Below are positions 6,672 to 14,619 of a DNA stretch of 14,643 bases, piece after piece. The stretch is from NCBI GenBank assembly GCA_937873545.1, contig CALMWI010000063.1, positions 1 to 14,643 on the forward strand, given 5' to 3'. The first letter of the stretch is position 1, and every line of letters starts with the position of its first letter. The position numbers were made by a program, and so were the translations under genes. A model generated the notes under the pieces. The model ran no database searches. It was not told the origin of the DNA and saw only the letters and a program-made list of their open reading frames with translations. Source of the stretch: an uncultured bacterium (GTDB lineage: Bacteria; UBA4055).

Positions 6672-6700
6672 AATATAATGTTTTCCTGAATCTTAGTCAA
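6672..6700 (-). promoter_or_regulatory. Strong sigma70-type promoter of the tRNA pair with GC-rich discriminator
   Basis: On the minus strand TTGACT (6700-6695), exactly 17 bases, then TATATT (6677-6672), about 20 bases before the 5' end of tRNA-Ser. The bases after the -10 box read TACCCCGC, a GC-rich discriminator of the kind that makes stable-RNA promoters sensitive to the stringent response. It begins 30 bases after the stop of the DUF4249-like gene, so the tRNAs need not depend on read-through from that operon. Confidence 0.8.
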
Positions 6701-6729
6701 TTTGATTTATCATATTAATGATTCATCAA

Positions 6730-7698
6730 TTACGGATACTTATTCTCCAAGGATTTTACATACACTCTGTACCTGCTTCTGACCGCTGATGAATTAGACA
6801 AAGAGAAAAGTCCGAGCCCGTTTACCACATTAGTATATCTCTCCTCTCCTCCGTACCTTGCTTCCATATACGAACGGAAAACCTTATCGGTCGAAGAAAA
6901 TATAACTGTATGCATACCTTCATGATATAAAGCGTACCAGTAAATCTGAATACTGCGCAGGTAATAGTCCATAAAGTCGGAGCCGTATCTTTTCTTATCC
7001 TTGAATATCTGTGTCTCGATCGGATAGTCCTCCCAGACAGTCTCGGTCGTGTCCTCGAGCCAGAAGGAAGTGTCTGTTCTGCATATTTCATCAGGAACTA
7101 TCCTGAATGATGCCATCCGGTTTTCGAATAATATCTGTAGCGAATCAAATCTACAGGATATGAGTTCAAGGTCGTCGAAGCTTTCTCCTCTCCTGTAATA
7201 CAAAGTATCGACAGCTGAAGGATCTTCCGTTAATGATGCCATTTCCGCACCTGTGGCACTATTACTGACTGTGATGTCCGCAAGTTCAGGAGGGCAGACA
7301 GTTTCCGCATGTATCATTCCGTAGTCGGGGTGAACAACTTCGATCCTGTAAGTATTTCCGGCTTTGAACCCGCTAGTGAAGTCTGTTTCGTTCATATAAT
7401 ATATTCCGCGTCTGTCTGCATATTCTGAAAGATTTCCCGCCAGAGTGAAGATCGTATCGTCCGGAGATCTTTCATAAAGTATAACAGTTGCGCCTGATAC
7501 TCCAAGATTTTCCAGATTTATTGACTCATTGACTTCGCCGGTCCGTGTTAAATACAGACTGTCTATCGTGGAATCCGCTTTGGCATAGCAGTATAAAGCC
7601 AGCTGTTCATCGTATTCTGTTGAATCTCCCGTTTCGCAGGATATAATTATGGCAAGAACGGCCGCCGAGATCAGTGTTTTTATATAGATTTTCTTCAT
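6730..7698 (-). CDS. DUF4249-like outer-membrane lipoprotein, partner of the TonB receptor
   Basis: 322 residues. A signal peptide with hydrophobic core leads to a lipobox IIS-Cys21, so the protein is probably lipidated and held in the outer membrane. Residues about 30-135 look like an Ig/beta-sandwich domain (GVSGATVILYERSPDD, YRIEVVHPDYG), and the C-terminal part includes RYTNVVNGLGLFSLSNSS, resembling the NGLGxF signature near the end of DUF4249 proteins, which are often encoded beside TonB-dependent receptors in Bacteroidota. It likely assists the receptor encoded nine bases upstream, but its biochemical role is unknown. The receptor stop TAG is part of this gene's TAGGAG ribosome-binding site, six bases before ATG. 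Last gene of the five-gene operon. An HEGMH string at 259-263 matches HExxH but lies in a predicted beta region and is probably chance. Confidence 0.7.
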   Translation of the reverse strand: MKKIYIKTLISAAVLAIIISCETGDSTEYDEQLALYCYAKADSTIDSLYLTRTGEVNESINLENLGVSGATVILYERSPDDTIFTLAGNLSEYADRRGIYYMNETDFTSGFKAGNTYRIEVVHPDYGMIHAETVCPPELADITVSNSATGAEMASLTEDPSAVDTLYYRRGESFDDLELISCRFDSLQILFENRMASFRIVPDEICRTDTSFWLEDTTETVWEDYPIETQIFKDKKRYGSDFMDYYLRSIQIYWYALYHEGMHTVIFSSTDKVFRSYMEARYGGEERYTNVVNGLGLFSLSNSSAVRSRYRVYVKSLENKYP

Positions 7699-7707
7699 AT
7701 CATGCTC

Positions 7708-9954
7708 CTAAAATGTATAGCTTAAACGGATAGAAGGAAGGATGGGCAGCATCGGAAATACATCTTTCACGACAGTATCATCCTCATCCCGCTCATCATA
7801 TATATACGACTGTACATTCTCCCTGTTCGTAAGATTCAGTACGCTCAGGTTCAAAAGGAGTTTTGATCCGTTCTTATAGAACCATGTATAATTCGCGCTT
7901 ATATCCCATCTGAAATAATCCGGATAGCGCATTTTATTTCTTTCCCCTTTTACGGGAACTATATTTTCGGTGCCGTCCTCCAGTATCTCGGTATAATACC
8001 CGATGTTTTCTGTGTAAGGTCTTCCGGAGCTGTATGTAATTATAGTTCCGAAGCTCCATTTTTTGTTAATGTTATAATTGAGAGAAGTTTTAAAGCTGTG
8101 CGGCACATCCCAGTGCGCATCGAATTCATCAGCTTCCTCGTAAGGGTCGTCGATTGTCTTGACTACTTTGCCGTATGTGTATGACATATTCCCGTTGAAT
8201 TTTCCCAGCTGTCTCTCGACCATCAGCTCAATACCGTATGCATGTGCATAGCTGTTGACGAAATTACTGTCGATCACCATTTCCTCTATGATATCGTCAG
8301 TTGCAGATGTTGTCTCTTTCCAGTTCTGGAGGTTCTGCATATATTTGTAATATCCTTCGATCGTGAACTTATAATCCCCGCCCGCTATTCTTCTCGTCGT
8401 CTCGTAACCCAGTGAGGCATTGTCGCAGATACCGGGATCGACGGAATCATCTATCGGGAACCAGTTGTCAACTATCTGAAGCGACTGGTTTTCCTGCTGG
8501 ACGGTGAAAAGGTTTTGAAAATACCTTCCGCCGCTGAGAGTGACCGAGCTGAAATCATTCATCATATATTTTAGACTCAGCCTCGGCGATGCCGTCAGCC
8601 TGAATGCGTCATTCAAAATAGCACAGTGCTCGAACCTGATACCGGGTTTTATAGTGAATTTTGAGTTCCATGTTTTTGAACCTTCAAAAAACAGCGAATA
8701 TATGTAATAGTTACCCTCTATATCCATAAGTTCTGTTCCGGCGAACTCCTGATCGTATCTGATAAAGAACCTCTGGACTTCGAATCCGGTCTTATAAATA
8801 AGATCATTTGCGGCAAAATATTCCGTTGTATTTTTCAATGATACATCGCCGATCTCATTCTTGTACTTGAACGATCCGAAGGCATCCATGTTTATTTTGA
8901 AGCTGGAATATGACAGTTTAGAATTCGAATACAGCTTCGGCGAAAAGATGTGTCTCCATCTTAAAGCGTATGTATCGTTGCCCCAGCCCATGTTCATGTC
9001 GAACTGGTTGAATTCCAGATTATCCGAGCCCAGATAAGTGCTGAAGATCAGCCTGTCGTCAGTACCAAAATCCTTGTAGAGCTGACCCTGCCCGTCCCAG
9101 AAATAGTACGAGGGGTATTCATCTCCAAGCATTTCGAGTATCGGATCGATGTAACTTCTCCTTGCCGCGATCAGAAATCCGCCGCCGAAAACCGGTCCTG
9201 TCACAACTCCCTCTCCGGCAAAAAGCGAGGCTGAGATATTACCCTCGAATTTCTCTTTGTTACCGTCCCTGCTCCTTATGTCGAGCACGGATCCCAGCCT
9301 TCCGCCATACTCCGCGGGGTAAGCCGATTTGATCAGTTTGGAATCCCTTAACGCGTCTGTAATGAACGTGGAGAATACGCCGAAAAGGTGTGAAGGATTA
9401 TACACAGGTATTTCATCGTAAAGAATAAGGTTATGATCATTATTACCTCCGCGCACGTATAGTCCCGTAGAATAATCCGATACCGATACAATCCCGGGAA
9501 GAGTCTGGATGGATCTGAAAAGATCAGGCTGGATGAAAGTCGCGGAAGTTTTAATATCTCTCGGTTTTATCTTTAGTTGCCCTGTCCTGATGTTCATTAC
9601 CTCCTCAGTGTGCTCACCTTCGCCTTCAACGACAATATCTATACCTTCAAGTTCGATCACCTCAGGATCAAGCTTTATCTCAACTTTTTTTGACTGGTCT
9701 CTTTCAAATATAACTTCTTTTGTAAATAATTTGTAGCCAAGAGCGCTTGCAACGAATTTTTGTTTGCCCTGCGGTATATTTGAAATCACGAAATACCCGT
9801 TGATATTTGTTGCAGAACCCAGTGAAGTTCCATCGAAATAAACATTTACATCCGCTACTGCTTCATTCGATGACGAATCCTTAACATGTCCGGAAATCAC
9901 CGCTGCCTGTATATAGCTTAAAAACAATAAAATTACAAACAGATGAATTTTCAT
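7708..9954 (-). CDS. TonB-dependent outer-membrane receptor with CarboxypepD_reg-like domain
   Basis: 748 residues. Signal peptide 1-17, then a carboxypeptidase-regulatory-like beta-sandwich domain at about 19-97 (ISGHVKDSSSNEAVADVNVYF, GYFVISNIPQGKQ). The plug spans about 125-240: TLPGIVSVSDYSTGLYVRGGN, ILYDEIPVYNPSHLFGVFS, and YPAEYGGRLGSVLDIRSRDG. The remainder is a beta-barrel ending in SIRLSYTF, with the terminal Phe used for barrel assembly. It takes up an unknown substrate across the outer membrane using TonB energy; no TonB/ExbBD genes lie in the window. The start ATG overlaps the stop of the MFS gene (ATGA, 9951-9954) and is preceded by GAGGTGAA. The partner is a DUF4249-like lipoprotein rather than SusD, so glycan import is not implied. 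Confidence 0.93.
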   Translation of the reverse strand: MKIHLFVILLFLSYIQAAVISGHVKDSSSNEAVADVNVYFDGTSLGSATNINGYFVISNIPQGKQKFVASALGYKLFTKEVIFERDQSKKVEIKLDPEVIELEGIDIVVEGEGEHTEEVMNIRTGQLKIKPRDIKTSATFIQPDLFRSIQTLPGIVSVSDYSTGLYVRGGNNDHNLILYDEIPVYNPSHLFGVFSTFITDALRDSKLIKSAYPAEYGGRLGSVLDIRSRDGNKEKFEGNISASLFAGEGVVTGPVFGGGFLIAARRSYIDPILEMLGDEYPSYYFWDGQGQLYKDFGTDDRLIFSTYLGSDNLEFNQFDMNMGWGNDTYALRWRHIFSPKLYSNSKLSYSSFKINMDAFGSFKYKNEIGDVSLKNTTEYFAANDLIYKTGFEVQRFFIRYDQEFAGTELMDIEGNYYIYSLFFEGSKTWNSKFTIKPGIRFEHCAILNDAFRLTASPRLSLKYMMNDFSSVTLSGGRYFQNLFTVQQENQSLQIVDNWFPIDDSVDPGICDNASLGYETTRRIAGGDYKFTIEGYYKYMQNLQNWKETTSATDDIIEEMVIDSNFVNSYAHAYGIELMVERQLGKFNGNMSYTYGKVVKTIDDPYEEADEFDAHWDVPHSFKTSLNYNINKKWSFGTIITYSSGRPYTENIGYYTEILEDGTENIVPVKGERNKMRYPDYFRWDISANYTWFYKNGSKLLLNLSVLNLTNRENVQSYIYDERDEDDTVVKDVFPMLPILPSIRLSYTF

Positions 9955-11261
9955 TTCACCTCGCGGAATTTTTCAGAGCTGTTATGGTCCGGGTATCTTT
10001 TCATTGAATGATACATAATATAGATGGCCAGCATCATGATTGCCGCCGCTATCAGAAATGTAGTGTAGAAGCCTATATAGGCATAGATCGCGACTCCTAT
10101 AAGGGGAAAGAATATTCCTCTTATGCCTGTAAGGGTAATATGAATTGACTGATATACTCCGACCTCATCGCTTTTACAAAAATATGTGCTGCCTATATCC
10201 CATAAAAGCTGCATACTGGCAAAGAATACGCCCAGAAAACAGTGGGAGATCAGAACTGTGTAATATATCTTCAGACTCCATAACTCAAAATAAGATCTAA
10301 AGAAATAAGTGGAGGTAAGAACTGCAAGGAACAGAAGCAGCCAGGAAAATGTGAGCATACCGAACTTGCGCGGATCGTTCTTTGAGATATATCTTCCCAT
10401 GTAAGGCAAAAACACCATTGACAGAAAGGTCGCCTGATTTTTATACAGCGAGATCGAAGAATAATTTAAATGGAGTTCTTTTTCAAAATAGATAGTAAGT
10501 ACAGGCGTGAATATCATGAATGCAAGTCCGTAAGCCATGAAACCCCATTCAAAATCACGGTAGGGTTTATTTTTCTTAAATATCCCGGCCATTTCGTGGT
10601 AGGAATTCATCATACTTTTATAAACCGAGGTTTTCTGATGCGCTGACCTGTCTTTGTAGGGTATCTTTACAAAAACATATGCCGAAATGATGCTTAACAC
10701 TGCGGAAAGCGGGTAAAAATACCTGAATGCAAAATTATATCTGTCGAGGATCATTCCGAAAATGAATATCGTGAACAGAGCCGTGATCTTTGTGGTTACC
10801 GCCACATTACTGTACAACCTCCCGAAATTAACACTCCGGTAATTCTGCTTGATTATCATAGAAAGTACCGGCATGATAAGCGGTGTCGCTATGCAGTACG
10901 CAAAATATATCCCGAGGAAGAAATAATGAAAAAATACTCCGCCTTTTGTTTCAGGCGTGAAGAATACAGCGAACAGCAGAGGGATCCTTGTAAACCATAC
11001 TGAGGCAATGAACAGCTTCTTTTTATTTTTATATCTTTTAACGAATTGAGTAAAAATTATACTGAAAAGCATAACGATAATACTTATCTGAAAAAGAACT
11101 CCGATCAGATATGAAGGCGCATCCAGGCTTTTGAGGAATATGAATTCATTCAGTCCTAAAAATCCTACGGCCAGTCCTTCAAGCAATGCGCTGATAATGT
11201 GATACTTTAGAGTGACTTTCTCTTTAAGTGTCAGTCCGCTGAAATCAAGAAATAAAGCCAT
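9951..11261 (-). CDS. MFS transporter, inner-membrane carrier of the TonB operon
   Basis: 436 residues with about 12 hydrophobic helices (first ones near 22-45, 50-72, 84-102, 108-130) and a central polar loop around 200-235, the 6+6 layout of the major facilitator superfamily. A basic loop KRYKNKKKL (75-83) sits at the motif-A position after helix 2. The DxxxR-like motif and substrate residues are not clear, so no subfamily is named. It overlaps the TonB receptor gene by four bases at its 3' end, implying coupled synthesis of outer- and inner-membrane parts of one import route. The start ATG has only a weak site (CGGAA), so it may also rely on translation from the DedA gene 21 bases upstream. 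An exporter role cannot be excluded. Confidence 0.8.
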   Translation of the reverse strand: MALFLDFSGLTLKEKVTLKYHIISALLEGLAVGFLGLNEFIFLKSLDAPSYLIGVLFQISIIVMLFSIIFTQFVKRYKNKKKLFIASVWFTRIPLLFAVFFTPETKGGVFFHYFFLGIYFAYCIATPLIMPVLSMIIKQNYRSVNFGRLYSNVAVTTKITALFTIFIFGMILDRYNFAFRYFYPLSAVLSIISAYVFVKIPYKDRSAHQKTSVYKSMMNSYHEMAGIFKKNKPYRDFEWGFMAYGLAFMIFTPVLTIYFEKELHLNYSSISLYKNQATFLSMVFLPYMGRYISKNDPRKFGMLTFSWLLLFLAVLTSTYFFRSYFELWSLKIYYTVLISHCFLGVFFASMQLLWDIGSTYFCKSDEVGVYQSIHITLTGIRGIFFPLIGVAIYAYIGFYTTFLIAAAIMMLAIYIMYHSMKRYPDHNSSEKFREVK

Positions 11262-11282
11262 GCCGCATTCCGATTAAAGAGT

Positions 11283-11918
11283 TTATTTTTCCTTATTGCC
11301 TTTTACGAACCTGACTGTGAATCTTTTTCTGATATAACTGCCTAAGACAAACAACATAACAATAAATACAAGAACCAAAAGGGTTCCCATTTTCAGCTCT
11401 TTTATCGCATTTTCAAGCGCCGGCAGATTTTCAGCGAATATTTTTCCTACTAATATCCATAACGGTACAGATATAAGAGCCGCGATGCCGTCAATTGTCA
11501 GAAACAGCCAGAAGGATTTTTTTCTCATTCCCACAAAGAAGAAAATAGGCGCACGAAAACCCGGGATGAACCTTCCGATGAAAATTATCTTGTTCCCGTA
11601 TCTTCTGAAAGCTATCGAAGCGCTTCTTATCATATTGGGTTTAATTATTTTAGATATGTATCTGTGTTTAGATATCCGGACACCCCAGCGCCTTCCCGCC
11701 CAGTAAATAATACTGTCCCCTAAAAGCACTCCGCTCATACTGACGAACAAAGCATGACTGAAGTCAATCGACCCGTCAGATATCAAAATCCCGCTTATAA
11801 CTATAGGTATATCCTCAGGGATCGGCAAGCCTAATCCGCAGGCTATAAGTATGACAAATATTATCCACAGGCTGACATTATCGCTCTGCGTTATAAAATC
11901 CAGAAGAAAATTAAACAT
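11283..11918 (-). CDS. DedA-family (SNARE-associated/VTT) membrane protein
   Basis: 211 residues, the normal length for DedA proteins. Conserved signatures are present: GLPIPEDIP with acidic residues Glu35 and Asp36, a GDSIIYWAGRRWG stretch (67-79), and GRFIPGFRAPIFFFVG (115-130) with Arg116 and Arg122, the positions that matter in studied DedA proteins, followed by two more hydrophobic segments. DedA proteins are inner-membrane proteins linked to envelope integrity, and some flip undecaprenyl phosphate or other phospholipids across the membrane. The specific lipid here is unknown. ATG with AGGGAAAG upstream; 29 bases after the Memo-like gene and 21 before the MFS gene. Placement inside a TonB/MFS operon is unusual and may reflect a shared need in envelope transport. 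Confidence 0.88.
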   Translation of the reverse strand: MFNFLLDFITQSDNVSLWIIFVILIACGLGLPIPEDIPIVISGILISDGSIDFSHALFVSMSGVLLGDSIIYWAGRRWGVRISKHRYISKIIKPNMIRSASIAFRRYGNKIIFIGRFIPGFRAPIFFFVGMRKKSFWLFLTIDGIAALISVPLWILVGKIFAENLPALENAIKELKMGTLLVLVFIVMLFVLGSYIRKRFTVRFVKGNKEK

Positions 11919-11947
11919 TTCAGAACTTTCCCTTAATTCTATAGAAT

Positions 11948-12826
11948 TTATCTCTTATAATCGACATTGTCAAGCTGTATTTCGATAAGAGCTCCCGCTA
12001 CCCAGGTCGGTTTTATCCTCCCGTACATTTCAGACATGTCGTCTGCGACGAGCCCGAGAACTGTTCCTCTGCACTGTCCGATCAGATGCCTCAATACCTG
12101 CCCGACATCCCTGCCGTCGCTTTTAGCATTTACGCAGTGTTGATTATAAGTCCAGTGATCACCTCTTGACAGAATGTCCAGCCCTTCTATAATCGAACGC
12201 CGGGCAAGATCAAGCCCGCCTTTTTCCGGTTCAAAAGAGTTCTCAGGCATATCCCCATAGCCGATCCCGTGATGGAAAGGATCCGTCGTCGCTACAATTA
12301 CAGCATCTCCGGCCAAAGCTTCCAGATCCTTTATTCCCGGCATCGTTCCGGGCTTTCCTCCCGCCAGATACGGGTACCGCATGATAAGTTCAGGCGGCCT
12401 GATCCCCCGTTCGCGGACGGCACAGTCCCACAGGAACTGGAAGTTCAGAAGACTAAACTCCTTCTCCCACTCCCTTCTGCCATTCAGCCCCGGCCCCTGA
12501 ATTCCCCTGAATTCTTCTTCCGCCGGATCTTTTCCGTCCGCCACCCTGATCCTCGCCTGATTCAGCTCGTCCGTCAGCGCGTGAAGAACACCGAGGACTA
12601 TCACTTTGTCCGCGCCTGAATCCAGACAGGCGTTCACTGCCGCAGCTGTAAAATCTCCGCATACTTCAATAGTCGAATGCGGGAATATTATGGATCCGCC
12701 CTTTTTCAGAGTTTCTGAAAGATCCCATTTTTCAGCCTGTTTGAAAAAGCTGTCTATCTGAGTTTTGCTCAGCCTCTTATGTCTTTCTGAATGATCTTTC
12801 TTGAAATCAGGAATTATATTTGCCAT
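11948..12826 (-). CDS. Memo-like (AmmeMemoRadiSam system protein B) metal-site protein
   Basis: 292 residues. It fits the Memo/LigB-type dioxygenase-related fold: IIFPHSTIEVCGDFTAAAV with His50 where Memo has PHAGY, ADKVIVLGVLHA with His82 where Memo has LGPSH, VATTDPFHHGIG with Asp182 and His185-His186 matching SSDxSHY, and HCVNAKSDGRDVGQVL with Cys231 near the CGRHPIG position. The His50/His82/Cys231 set corresponds to the metal-binding residues of human MEMO1, by my own alignment. Family members are proposed metal-dependent redox or dioxygenase-like enzymes; substrate unknown. N-terminal residues 1-40 are a charged extension. No AMMECR1 or radical SAM partner lies in the window. First gene of the five-gene operon, with promoter at 12850-12878 and a GGAG site eight bases before ATG. 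The sequence is diverged, so a separate Memo-like subfamily is likely. Confidence 0.7.
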   Translation of the reverse strand: MANIIPDFKKDHSERHKRLSKTQIDSFFKQAEKWDLSETLKKGGSIIFPHSTIEVCGDFTAAAVNACLDSGADKVIVLGVLHALTDELNQARIRVADGKDPAEEEFRGIQGPGLNGRREWEKEFSLLNFQFLWDCAVRERGIRPPELIMRYPYLAGGKPGTMPGIKDLEALAGDAVIVATTDPFHHGIGYGDMPENSFEPEKGGLDLARRSIIEGLDILSRGDHWTYNQHCVNAKSDGRDVGQVLRHLIGQCRGTVLGLVADDMSEMYGRIKPTWVAGALIEIQLDNVDYKR

Positions 12827-12849
12827 TCCGCTGTCTCCATTTGAACTGA

Positions 12850-12878
12850 ATGATACGCTAAATTCATGATTTTATCAA
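12850..12878 (-). promoter_or_regulatory. Promoter of the Memo/DedA/MFS/TonB/DUF4249 operon
   Basis: On the minus strand TTGATA (12878-12873), exactly 17 bases, then TATCAT (12855-12850). Both boxes match the sigma70 consensus at five of six positions. Transcription should start near 12843, leaving a leader of about 17 bases with the GGAG site. No operator-like repeat is evident inside it. Confidence 0.7.
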
Positions 12879-12945
12879 CCCTGAACGAGTCATAATTCAG
12901 CTAAAAGTGAACCCGTTACTCTGTTAAAGATAATGCATAAACTAT

Positions 12946-12974
12946 TTGCAAAACTCTTATAAATTCATTAAATA
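12946..12974 (+). promoter_or_regulatory. Weak candidate promoter for the DUF1846 gene
   Basis: TTGCAA (12946-12951), 17 bases, then TAAATA (12969-12974). The -10 box is poor and the site is 120 bases before the start codon. The rest of the divergent gap (12879-13095) shows no gene, only a small CTGAA/TTCAG inverted pair at 12881-12900. Confidence 0.22.
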
Positions 12975-13095
12975 TAGACTACTTTACTTCAGAGCGAGTT
13001 GTAGTGAGAATCGAATTGTCGGAATACACCCGCATTTTTAAAGCTGAAACATATCAGAACCAAAATACTACCAATACAAATATAAGGAAATCAAA

Positions 13096-14619
13096 ATGAA
13101 AAATTCAAAGAGGATCGGTTTTGATAATGAGAAATATCTCAAAGAACAGACAGCCTCGATTCTGGAAAGAGTGGGCAGGTTCAACGACAAACTCTACCTC
13201 GAATTCGGCGGAAAGATAATGTTTGATTACCACGCTTCAAGAGTACTGCCCGGTTTCGATCCGAACGTTAAAATGAGACTGCTCCAGCTTTTAAAGGACA
13301 AGACCGATGTAATAATGTGCATCTACGCAGGCGATATCGAAAGAAAAAAGATCAGGGCGGATTTCGGAATAACTTACGACCACGACGCGCTCAAGACAAT
13401 TGACGACTTCAGAGAATGGGGCATCGATATCAAAGCGGTTGTAATTACAAGATACGAGAATCAGCCTTCAGCCAACGCTTTTAAGAACAAGCTTGAGATG
13501 AGGGGAATGAAGGTTTATATTCATCGTCCGATAGACGGATATCCAGAAAATATTGATCTGATAGTAAGCGATAAAGGCTACGGTTCGAACGAATATGTCA
13601 AGACCGACAAACCGATAGTGGTAGTGACAGGTCCCGGCCCCGGAAGCGGAAAGCTGACCACCTGCCTGTGCAGCCTTTACCATGAATATAAAAAAGGTGT
13701 TAAAGCAGGATACGCCAAATTCGAAACTTTCCCGATCTGGGATCTTCCGCTCAACCACAAAGTTAACATAGCTTATGAAGCTGCGACAATAGACCTGAAG
13801 GATGAAAATCTGATAGATACGCACCACTTAAAAGCGTACGGAAAAGAAGTAGTTAATTACAACAGGGACATAGATGCCTTCCCCGTTCTCAAAAAAATGC
13901 TTGAAAAAATCACAGGCGAGAAATCAATGTACCTGTCACCGACGGATATGGGTGTCAACCGCGCCAGCGCAGGCATAATAGATCATAACGCTTTGAACGA
14001 AGCAGGTCACCAGGAAGTAATACGCAGGTATTTCAGATGCGGCGTTGAGTATGCCCTTGGGCTTGCAGAAAAGGATTCACTTGAACACGCTCAGATGATA
14101 ATGAACAAAGTCGGCGCTAAACCCGAAGACAGACCGGTAGTTTTGCCGGCTAGAGAGGCGGCTGCCGAAGCCGAAAACACAGGCAAAGGTCATGCGGGAT
14201 TTTTCTGCGGCGCGGCAATAGAACTTGCTGACGGCACGATCATAACAGGAAAGAACTCTCCATTGATGCATGCCTCTTCAAGCCTGATAATGAACGCGGG
14301 CAAGCATCTGGCGGGTCTTCCGGACAATATGTTCCTCTTGCCACAAAGCCTGATCGACTCCGTGACACACCTTAAGACCAATATACTGAACAGAAAGGTA
14401 GCCAGCCTCGATGTTGACGAGATGCTTATCGTTCTCAGCGTCAGCGCACTCTTTAATCCGGCTGCTCAGATGGCCATGGATCAACTCAAGCATCTTGGAA
14501 ACTGCGAAGTTCATCTTACCCACATTCCGACCCCGGGTGACGAAGCAGGATGGAGAAAGCTGAGGGTGAACCTGACCTGCGACCCTGAATATTCAAGCAA
14601 AAGCTTATTTATCAGCTAG
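13096..14619 (+). CDS. DUF1846 / UPF0371 family protein
   Basis: 507 residues, close to the family's usual length of about 500, complete with ATG (AAGGAA at 13084-13089) and TAG. It is recognised as DUF1846 (COG4868) by its opening IGFDNEKYLKEQTASILERVGRF, LYLEFGGKIMFDYHASRVLPGFDP, and TGPGPGSGKLTTCLCSLYHE at 178-197. The last is P-loop-like, but Lys186 is followed by Leu rather than Ser/Thr and the Gly spacing is off, so nucleotide binding is uncertain. Further marks are FPIWDLPLNHKVNIAYEAATIDL (212-234) and SPTDMGVNRASAGI (281-294). Soluble, with no signal peptide or membrane segment. The family's reaction is not known to me. It stands alone, divergent from the Memo operon; what follows it is outside the window. 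Confidence 0.9.
   Translation: MKNSKRIGFDNEKYLKEQTASILERVGRFNDKLYLEFGGKIMFDYHASRVLPGFDPNVKMRLLQLLKDKTDVIMCIYAGDIERKKIRADFGITYDHDALKTIDDFREWGIDIKAVVITRYENQPSANAFKNKLEMRGMKVYIHRPIDGYPENIDLIVSDKGYGSNEYVKTDKPIVVVTGPGPGSGKLTTCLCSLYHEYKKGVKAGYAKFETFPIWDLPLNHKVNIAYEAATIDLKDENLIDTHHLKAYGKEVVNYNRDIDAFPVLKKMLEKITGEKSMYLSPTDMGVNRASAGIIDHNALNEAGHQEVIRRYFRCGVEYALGLAEKDSLEHAQMIMNKVGAKPEDRPVVLPAREAAAEAENTGKGHAGFFCGAAIELADGTIITGKNSPLMHASSSLIMNAGKHLAGLPDNMFLLPQSLIDSVTHLKTNILNRKVASLDVDEMLIVLSVSALFNPAAQMAMDQLKHLGNCEVHLTHIPTPGDEAGWRKLRVNLTCDPEYSSKSLFIS

Noticed and set aside
6730..7698. HEGMH at residues 259-263 of the DUF4249-like lipoprotein, matching the HExxH zinc protease motif
   Set aside because: It lies in a beta-rich region (ALYHEGMHTVIFSS) of the kind seen near the end of DUF4249 proteins, not in a helix, and no third zinc ligand context is evident.
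7708..9954. SusC/SusD-type glycan import locus
   Set aside because: The receptor has the N-terminal domain seen in SusC, but the neighbour is a DUF4249-like lipoprotein, not SusD, and no glycoside hydrolases are present.
12269..12619. + strand frame of 116 codons opposite the Memo-like gene
   Set aside because: It is a shadow of the conserved minus-strand gene; the product is rich in Arg, Pro and Ser without domain features.
12827..13095. Possible small gene or structured RNA in the 269-base divergent gap
   Set aside because: No open frame with a ribosome-binding site and no strong stem were found; it appears to hold the operon promoter and leader sequence only.
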